The notes below the pieces were generated by a model, which worked only from the letters and a program-made list of their open reading frames with translations, did not search any database and had not been told where the DNA came from. The position numbers were made by a program, and so were the translations under genes. A stretch of 64,000 nucleotides of DNA from Omphiscola glabra (lineage: Eukaryota; Mollusca; Gastropoda; Lymnaeidae), in contig OZ024807.1 of assembly GCA_964017045.1 (NCBI GenBank), positions 17,225,941 to 17,289,940 of the forward strand, in the 5' to 3' direction. Every line of letters begins with the position of its first letter. Position 1 is the first letter of the stretch. Shown here one piece after another: positions 57,150 through 64,000 of this stretch.

Positions 57150-57650
57150 TTTGATGCATCAAAGAGGCTGATGTCTGCATTCGTGCTATCACGCAATGAC
57201 TACTGCAATGCTCTCATGGTGGGTCTTCCAGCTACGCTCCTGGATAAATTTTAAAAAAGCACAGAATAATGCGTCTCGCATTGTTCTTCGCAAACGCAAA
57301 TTCGACCATGCTAAAACATTTCTGAGATAACTGCATTGGCTGCCAGTCCGCGCTCGCAAAGAGTACAACAGTGCAACTCTGTGCTATCGCTGCTTGCATG
57401 ACCTGGCGCCGTCCTATCTCAAAGTGCTCATGACGCCTTATGTACCAACTAGAAAACTCCGCTCACCGATAGTGGCAATCACTCGATACCGCGTGTTCGA
57501 CTTGAGACTTACGAAAGGCGAACTTTCGCATTTGCTGGACCAACAATTTGGAACACCCTTCCTGTCGCTCTCAGAAACAGCCAGACACTGGAGTCCCTCA
57601 AACCCGATTTGAAAACACATCTATTTTGCAAACACCGGCTGGGGTGATGT
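57150..57650 (+). mobile_element. LINE 3'-end fragment, CR1/Jockey-like C-terminus
   Basis: Across two shifts the plus strand reads LSRNDYCNALMVGLPATLLD, LHWLPVRARKEYNSATLCYR, TRKLRSP, FAGPTIWNTLPVALRNSQTL and SLKPDLKTHLF. This is the conserved C-terminal block of CR1/Jockey-type elements. It faces the minus-strand fragment at 57800-58080. Confidence 0.75.
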
Positions 57651-57799
57651 CATTTACCATCTTTTCCAGCTAGCTATTATATCTTAGATGTATATAGGCT
57701 TGTGTTGGTTATGGTTGCTAGGGATGAAAAACTTTGAATGGGTTTGTGCTCGTAAGTAGTTTTTGTAATGCTGAGTTTTGTATTTGAATGTTTTTTCAT

Positions 57800-58080
57800 C
57801 GTTCAATTTGAGCTTGTTTATGGTCATTCAGTACTTAACTGACTCCATTGTCTTCTGTGAGGGGATCACGGATTGCTGAAGTTGGGTATCATCCGCGAAC
57901 ATGTGATTATTAAAGCATGTCAAACTGCTTGATCACTGCACCCAGGGGCTGAATGTAAATAGTGAAAAGCACCGGGCCTAGGACCGAGCCCTGTGGTACT
58001 TCGAATCCAATAATGGAATTCTTCGAGGATGGTGTGGCTGTTCATGTACTAAGTGATCCCAATTGGCTCATGGACTTTGC
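57800..58080 (-). mobile_element. LINE reverse-transcriptase core fragment, minus strand
   Basis: The minus strand reads FEVPQGSVLGPVLFTIYIQP, then after a frameshift HMFADDTQLQQSV and MTINKLKLND. PQGSVLGP and FADD are reverse-transcriptase motifs. It probably belongs to the same class as 57150-57650 but in opposite, converging orientation. Confidence 0.8.
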
Positions 58081-58477
58081 TTTTCAGTGTTGCAAATGAC
58101 AATATCAGGGCAATATGCACAAAACTTGTGTTATGATTCTTAGAGAAACCTCTGACATTTCCCAACATGCAAAGTACTCATGGACTCGGGCACACCCTTC
58201 AGTAGTAGGTATACTGATGCCATTGCAAAACTACAGGAAGAATTTGATCACATGTTTTTAAAGACTTCAAAACAGACAGAGCGACTTTTCAACTTTTTGC
58301 GGACCATTTCTCCTTCAATTTGGAAGATGCAACCCCCGCTCCCCAACTTGCGCTTCAAATGGAGCTAGTTCTAAGTTCAGGGAGGTGCATGGAAAAATAC
58401 TAACTAAATAGACAAGCAAAGATAATTTATTACACCTTCCCTGAGATTTCCAGGTTGTTCAAGCGGATCGTGTGCCT

Positions 58478-58509
58478 TTTTTTTTTTTTGGGGGGGGGGG
58501 GGGGGGGGC
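58478..58509. repeat. T-run joined to G-run
   Basis: About 13 T directly followed by about 18 G. No gene is associated; 58090-58980 otherwise shows nothing recognisable before the candidate ATG at 58982. Confidence 0.9.
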
Positions 58510-58981
58510 TACCTATCTGTGGGAAAAGCTCTTTTCCACTATGAACTTTAACAAGTCAAAGTTCAGGGCTAAACTTACCGATGGGCATCTTCAAGCAATA
58601 CTGAGTGTTGAACCTGACCCCATTTTTCATCGACAATCTTCGGCACCCTCATTAAAAAAAAATGAAAATAAAATATAAAAATGTCAAAAATTACGCGACG
58701 TACTTGGACGGTCCCTTATATCAAATTAAAACTTCAAACAAATATTTTAAAACTAACAAATTTTTATATATTAATATTAGTCTTTTTAAAATATATATTT
58801 ATTTAAATATTATTTGGATTGCTAATTTTGTAAAATTATATTTCATTCGCTACTTTTGTCTTTTAGTTACACAGTCAAAAACAGTAGTCCGAACTTTTAA
58901 AAATCTTTGGCGTCGTTGTCCACCGAGACAATAATAATGCCGATAATTTGCTTTTTTGTTGATAAATCATACTAGAAAGAA

Positions 58982-61900
58982 ATGGACGAGGACATCCACA
59001 AAAGCAACTTATATCGATGGAAAAGACAATGTAAACCAAAGGCTCTATCAAAATCACACGTAAGCTTTGTCGGTATAATTTATAAAGGACCTTAACATTT
59101 TATTTTCATCATATTTTCGGCAGGAAAATTCAGGAATAAACTTTAAAATAAAAAAAATAAAGATAAAATAATAAATACCAATAATAATAAAATTGATTCC
59201 GTTGTCACTACTATTAAATAGTCAAGAAATTCTATACCCTAATCATTAAAAAACAAAAAACAATGGTCTAAAGTCTAAGTATAAACAGAGACTGAACAGC
59301 TGAGAGAGGCTAAGAGACTAAGTACTAAATTAGTATAAGTTTAACTAACTAGACTAGTAGTACTACTTAGGACTTAGACTAGTTAGACTCAGTTAACTAT
59401 TTATGCATGCATGTACATGCATCAAATTTATGATATTAAACATATTAAAACATAAATCTGATCTTAACTTTTAAAAAATTGCATTCATGTCAATCATGTA
59501 TTTCTTTTTTTCCTTAAATAAAGTGTGTAGTTTTAGTTTATTTACATGTGTAAAAGCTTACAGGTGTTGATTGAAGTATAACAGGTATTTACACTTCTTA
59601 ATTTAATTTAATACTATTTACATACAGCAACTCGATGTAAAATCAACATAGTTCTCCGACGCCCTCGACCATACAGCAACTGTATGTAAAATTGACTTAG
59701 TTTTCCAGTGCTGTTGATGGATGGTTGTCCTGAAAGTGGTGGACACATTCGTACGCCTAAAAAAAAGTGCACACATTTTGTCGCCTGGTCTCTCTCCTCT
59801 TTCACTTTGTCTAATCATTTCCAATTTACACTCTAACGGTATAAGTATACCTTTCCTCTTCCTCGATCCACCAGCACCACTCACTATCAGATGAAACAAG
59901 CTTTGAAACCATGATAAAAAAGTCCAAATGACTCCTAGAATATTGATGAATTTTTGAACACCATAATTAGAAGTTTACTGAAGTAGAAGATTGTGTAAAA
60001 AGAATTTATTTGAAAATAATTATGTTTAATGAAATAATCACCAAATATGTTGTAAACATGTTTTTTCTCCTTTTATTTTTTGATATAAGCATGTGAAAAC
60101 TACAGATGATATTGCAACATGGATTAAGGTAAAAAAAAAATCAGTATAATTTCATATTATTATTTAGTAATTTACTATACCATTGACCAAAAAGAAATTA
60201 TGAAAAAAAAAGAATAATTAAGATATGCGTCCAGTTTCAGCATATCATTTATGTATATAGAAAATTGTAAACAGGAATAAAAAGCTTGGAAAACTTTAAG
60301 ATGTTTGACAATTTATAAATTATATAGCTTTAATATTTTACAGAGGTTCCCAAACTTTTCTTGCTGTATCAAGGTTTCCCAAGGCCCCTTATGAATGTCA
60401 CATTCTGCTAAATAGCTAATATTTTTTAAATAATAAAATGGATAAGTAAATATAATGTTAAAACAGACTTGACATAAAAAAAAAATATAAAAAATTAAGC
60501 AAATTTAACTAATCAAAATGCCTGGGATTTAAGAGCCCATTTATCAGCACAAGTTTCTTAAATCTTGGAGTCCAACTAGACATAACCACCCTCATTTTCT
60601 TCTCCACATTGATTTTCATGTGACACTTATTTTTTACCACTGACCACTGAAAACACAGATTTGCACAAATAAAAGGTGGCAAATGGAATTAAAATTCTCT
60701 GTTCTTTACCACTGAAATGGATATTTATCTTTTACTGATACCACTCCTTGTGTTAATTCCATGCCGCTGAATTCTCTTCTTCTGCCGCAGTAAATTAAGC
60801 TGGAGCACTGAATTAAATCAGAGGTCACCAAACTACGGCCTGCGTGCCTGATCTGGCCCATGAGGCCAGTTCATTCGGCCCGCCGACGGTACTTGAACCT
60901 GCTAGATAAAACGTATGGCACACGAGATTTTGTGATACAATTATAATTTAAATTTCCAAATTATGTTTAGAATACAATGAGATCTTCACAAGTGCGAAAC
61001 CTCCTGGCTGCAATGCGCCTTAATTTACCATTTTAAACTTAAAAATATTGTATCTAGATTTTCTTGTTTGCTACAGACCTGTTTACCCTCAAACTCCTAA
61101 AATCGTACATCGTCTAAAAAATGTAAATAAATAAACATACAATATGTAAAATGAATACAATAACTACTCGCATGCATCGCTGTGCCTAGTGAGATTGAGT
61201 TAAGCTGGCATCAAAATAGTTCATTTCTAAAAGTATATGTCCAACGTTTTTAAATGTCAAGAATGCTTATTAAACATAAGAAGAACATAAAGAATTCTTT
61301 TGCCATTGTCAATTTAGAAATAGGGAAATGGAAGAAATGCTGAATAAAATGGCTAGGGAGGAACTGGCCCGCCAGAGGGCAGTTGAAGACAGTAACACTA
61401 TTTTAACCCATCGCATGGAGAATGAAAGACGCCACCAGCAGATCATTAAAATGGAGATGATCAAACCAACGTTTACAATACAATCTGCGGTCACTTTGTT
61501 TTGCAGACTTGTATAATTTTTTTATATTTGCTATAGATATTAAGTTATATTGAGTGGATGTACAGATCACATTGTCGCGGTCTATCACTGGTAAAAATAA
61601 AGTTACTGGTGGAATTTGACATGGTTCAAACTCGAACTCAGATCAGCATAAAACAAGCTGTATTTAAATAAGAATTAATTAACAAATGATGAAATCATTT
61701 TAAAAACCTACCAGGTAACCTGAGGTTGTTGTTTTTAGGAAAAGTTGGTTTAATTTTTTTTTTATCAATTGCCATTAAGCATATTCCTGCTAATATATTA
61801 TAGTCTGATAACTACCACAAACTGGTTAGTAAATGTGTGAAAGATAAACAATTGTTGGAAACAAACGGGACATTAAAAATCATACTCGCCGCGGTTGGAA

Positions 61901-63531
61901 CGAACAGACCTTGGGGAAAGTTCAGTGGTGTGGAGAACAGAAGAACTTGGATAGAACATTGAATGAGAGGGATTGATGAACATTTGAAAGCAATTCACTT
62001 AATTGGATGCAGGAATTCCAAACCAAACATCCACGATATCTTGAAAACCAAACGTTGCACAAATCTCACTAACCTTTTTTGCTGCTTAGTTTGTGAGATT
62101 CGAATATATGTGCACTAGGTCTGCTGTAACTATCTTTTTGCTAACTCTGCCTTCTTTGGTAACTTTTTTAGTAAATAAATATATTGGCTGTCTTTGTTTT
62201 TTTTTTTGTGTATTGCACGCCACTCACCCTTGATTAACATGAAATACTAAACTTAGTTATTCGTCTTATTTCCCAGAGCTTTCGTTCTGGCTTTCAAGTA
62301 TTGTACAGAATGATTATACATCCCGCGCTCATCATTTTTTCTGTTATTCAGCCCGCTGTGAAAAAAGTTTGGTGACCACTGTATTAAATTTATTTTGATT
62401 AAATATTTTGAAAACATTCCTCTAACCGGTTGTTAGCCTGTAATGAGTGTTCTTCAAAAATGAATGTTAAATCTCAAGGGGAAATAACTCCATTTGAGGT
62501 AAAAACAAAAACAGTTTTTTTTCTCTTCCATAGTTAAAGTCATTTTTTTGAAAGCTAAAATTTTCTCAATCAACTTTAAAGAGTACATGTCGCTTCCTGA
62601 CAAAGAGAGATTCAGTGCATTTCTCTTTTCAAAAATATCACAAGTTTGTGCCAGTCTTACCAAAGCATCCTCTACTAAATTTTTGGTACACTTGTAGCTT
62701 TTGTCTTTAAGAATATTTTTTTTTTGGCTGGCTTAAGTTTGATGAGAAAAAAAACTTTACCACTGAGAGCCATTGCAAAATGCTGAAGTATCACAAAGAC
62801 ATGTGCCAGGAGTTCATAACCTCACAGAGGCTTTTGAAAAACTTTTGCTCCATTTACTGAGTTTTTATAAAGTTTACCATATTCACTACATATGCTATCC
62901 ATGAAAAACCAAAGTTCAAATAACTGTCTTCATATTTATGCTATTTAGGTTTTTGATACTCCTGCCACATTACATATTGTTTCCCTCTATATTCAAAAAG
63001 TGGAAGAAATACTTCAATAACTTCAGTTGGCTTGATTACAACAATATTCATTTTATACCTCATCCAAAAACTAATTTGGCCTTAAAACTGTGGGACATAA
63101 TATAACTATAATTATTTACAAAAACAAAAAACTTAATTATTATAGTATTTATAGAGCATCATTTAGTGACCTTTTTTTGAAGTCTTCTGCAAAGAGTTAC
63201 TAATTTTTGAGTAAATGTTTTACACCAAGTCTGCTAGAGATGTTGCATCTTTTTACATTATGAAAATTTTTAACACTTTGCTGCGCCTCTGTAAGGAAGC
63301 TGCAGCTGCCCAGGGAAAAAGTTTTGGAATCTCTGGTTTAGGCCTTACCATATGAAACATTTTGGATTTACCTGTCCATTCATATACGGATATTCCAGAA
63401 AGTTGAGGCAGCTTCAGACAGAGCAGCAGATGTGGCATTTGGGCTGGTCCCTTCTGGCAAACAGAAAGGAAAGGCTCTTGTTCAACAAATGGCTGGGCAA
63501 GTGAGAGACACTGAACAAGCCTACAATGAAG
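58982..63531 (+). CDS. Unrecognised gene, first three candidate exons (partial)
   Basis: Candidate exons 58982-59059 (MDEDIHKSNLYRWKRQ, phase 0 end at GTAAGC), 60090-60128 (HVKTTDDIATWIK, phase 0) and 63399-63531 (KVEAASDRAADVAFGLVPSG onward to QVRDTEQAYNEG, phase 1 end). They join in frame and have acceptable splice sites, giving about 83 residues, hydrophilic and mostly helical in composition. The gene would continue past the window or further exons are undetected. A 3-kb hAT relic lies in the intron between exons 2 and 3. I do not recognise the protein and assign no function. The 39-nt exon is short enough to be accidental. Confidence 0.45.
59618..59899 (-). mobile_element. Pogo/Tigger-type transposase N-terminal fragment
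   Basis: The minus strand reads GSRKRKGILIPLECKLEMIR then QSERGERPGDK, matching the CENP-B/pipsqueak-type N-terminal helix-turn-helix (RKRK-x-(I/L)-T-L-E-x-KLE-I-I). No catalytic DDE region follows. It is within the first intron of the unrecognised gene at 58982. Confidence 0.65.
60819..62381. mobile_element. Nested hAT-like element, 1563 bp, with target duplication
   Basis: Ends are CAGAGGTCACCAAACTACGG and, inverted, CAGTGGTCACCAAACTTTTT. Flanks aattaaat (60811-60818) and tattaaat (62382-62389) form an 8-bp duplication with one mismatch, as expected for hAT. It splits the transposase of the surrounding element. Inside, 61323-61516 is open on the plus strand (see separate entry); no transposase was recognised, so it is probably non-autonomous. 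Confidence 0.75.
61320..61516 (+). pseudogene. Coiled-coil-like open stretch inside the nested hAT-like element
   Basis: After an acceptor-like caatttag the frame reads NREMEEMLNKMAREELARQR, then AVEDSNTILTHRMENERRHQ and QIIKMEMIK before TAA at 61514-61516. The composition (alternating E, R, K, M, L) predicts an amphipathic helix like the C-termini of Myb/SANT-type proteins carried by some transposons. Its phase does not fit the candidate host exons at 58982-60128. It may be a fragment of an element-borne accessory protein. Confidence 0.4.
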
Positions 63532-63934
63532 GTGAAATGCTTTAAAATAGAAGAATGATGAAAATAAATCTCGGAGTGGCAAAACACACTGAGCCATATA
63601 ACAGGCAGATGTAATAGATATACTAATTTCACTGTGTGTAATTATTTGTTTCCAGACTTTTTAAATTTTATTTTTAAGAAACTGAGTGATTACAAGTGGG
63701 TTTCCTAAAAAAACAATTATTTTTTAAAAACAAATTTTACAATTTTTGAAGCAGTAGACACCACAATCAGATTTATGAAGTCAAATATCAGGGATTGAAT
63801 TTTAAAATGTATTATAAATTTCATGCACATTATAAATACAAATTTATTTGTAATATAGGCTAAAATGTAGATTAGTTTCCAATAAACTGCATCATCATTT
63901 TAAAAGCACAGTAGATCTATAATATTGTTGTTTA

Positions 63935-63967
63935 TTTATATATACACACACACATATATATACACAC

Positions 63968-63998
<31 letters not shown>

Positions 63999-64000
63999 TA
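63935..64000. repeat. TA/CA microsatellite at window end
   Basis: Alternating tatata and cacaca blocks run to the last base; the array probably continues. Confidence 0.95.

Larger units (their letters stand above)
60341..63335 (-). mobile_element. hAT (Charlie/ZBED-type) transposon relic, about 3 kb
   Basis: Imperfect terminal inverted repeats: left CAGAGGTTCCCAAACTTTTC, right (inverted) CAGAGATTCCAAAACTTTTT. Minus-strand transposase remnants run in the correct order: CDIFEKRNALNLSLSGSDMY and EKILAFKK (about 62650-62540), then NVEKKMRVVMSSWTPRFKKL (about 60620-60560), as in ZBED5/FAM200-like hAT transposases. No 8-bp target duplication was recognised, and the reading frame is broken. A second element is nested inside at 60819-62381. 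Confidence 0.75.

Overview
The window looks like nuclear DNA of an invertebrate animal, most likely a gastropod mollusc. It is AT-rich, with spliced genes, GT-AG introns, decayed LINE, hAT, Helitron and pogo-type copies, and many minisatellites. Its immunoglobulin (Ig) exons resemble the Ig part of the snail FREP/VIgL immune-protein family. The species is an inference. The splice models below were read by eye and checked by frame and phase arithmetic; no transcript or database search was available.

Layout. (1) 1-5364: upstream DNA with a decayed minus-strand LINE, a 37-bp minisatellite and a relic Ig exon near 4588. (2) 5365-28071, plus strand: a 12-exon gene for a predicted 777-residue secreted protein, signal peptide - IgA - IgB - IgA' - IgB' - Thr/Pro linker - IgC - IgC' - basic tail. 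Most introns carry large private tandem repeats. (3) 28254-38253, minus strand: a 6-exon paralogue, signal peptide - IgA - IgB - IgC - stop, 347 residues, lying tail-to-tail with the first gene; the stop codons are about 180 bp apart. (4) 38254-43696: intergenic, with a 34-bp minisatellite and a Helitron relic. (5) 43697-53890, plus strand: a complete 7-exon U2AF1 gene (U2 snRNP auxiliary factor small subunit, 233 residues). Its introns lack minisatellite arrays. (6) 54.5-58.1 kb: a cluster of decayed LINE pieces. (7) 58982-63531: first three candidate exons of an unrecognised plus-strand gene, interrupted in an intron by a 3-kb hAT relic that itself holds a nested 1.56-kb hAT-like element.

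The two Ig genes share exon order, intron phases (phase 1 between domains, phase 0 inside IgB, phase 2 inside IgC) and unusual cysteine patterns. The plus-strand gene appears to have arisen from the three-domain form by duplicating the IgA-IgB block and the IgC block. Neither has a fibrinogen or other lectin domain or a membrane segment in the assembled reading frame. They are therefore candidate secreted, lectin-less relatives of VIgL proteins. U2AF1 is an ordinary housekeeping neighbour.
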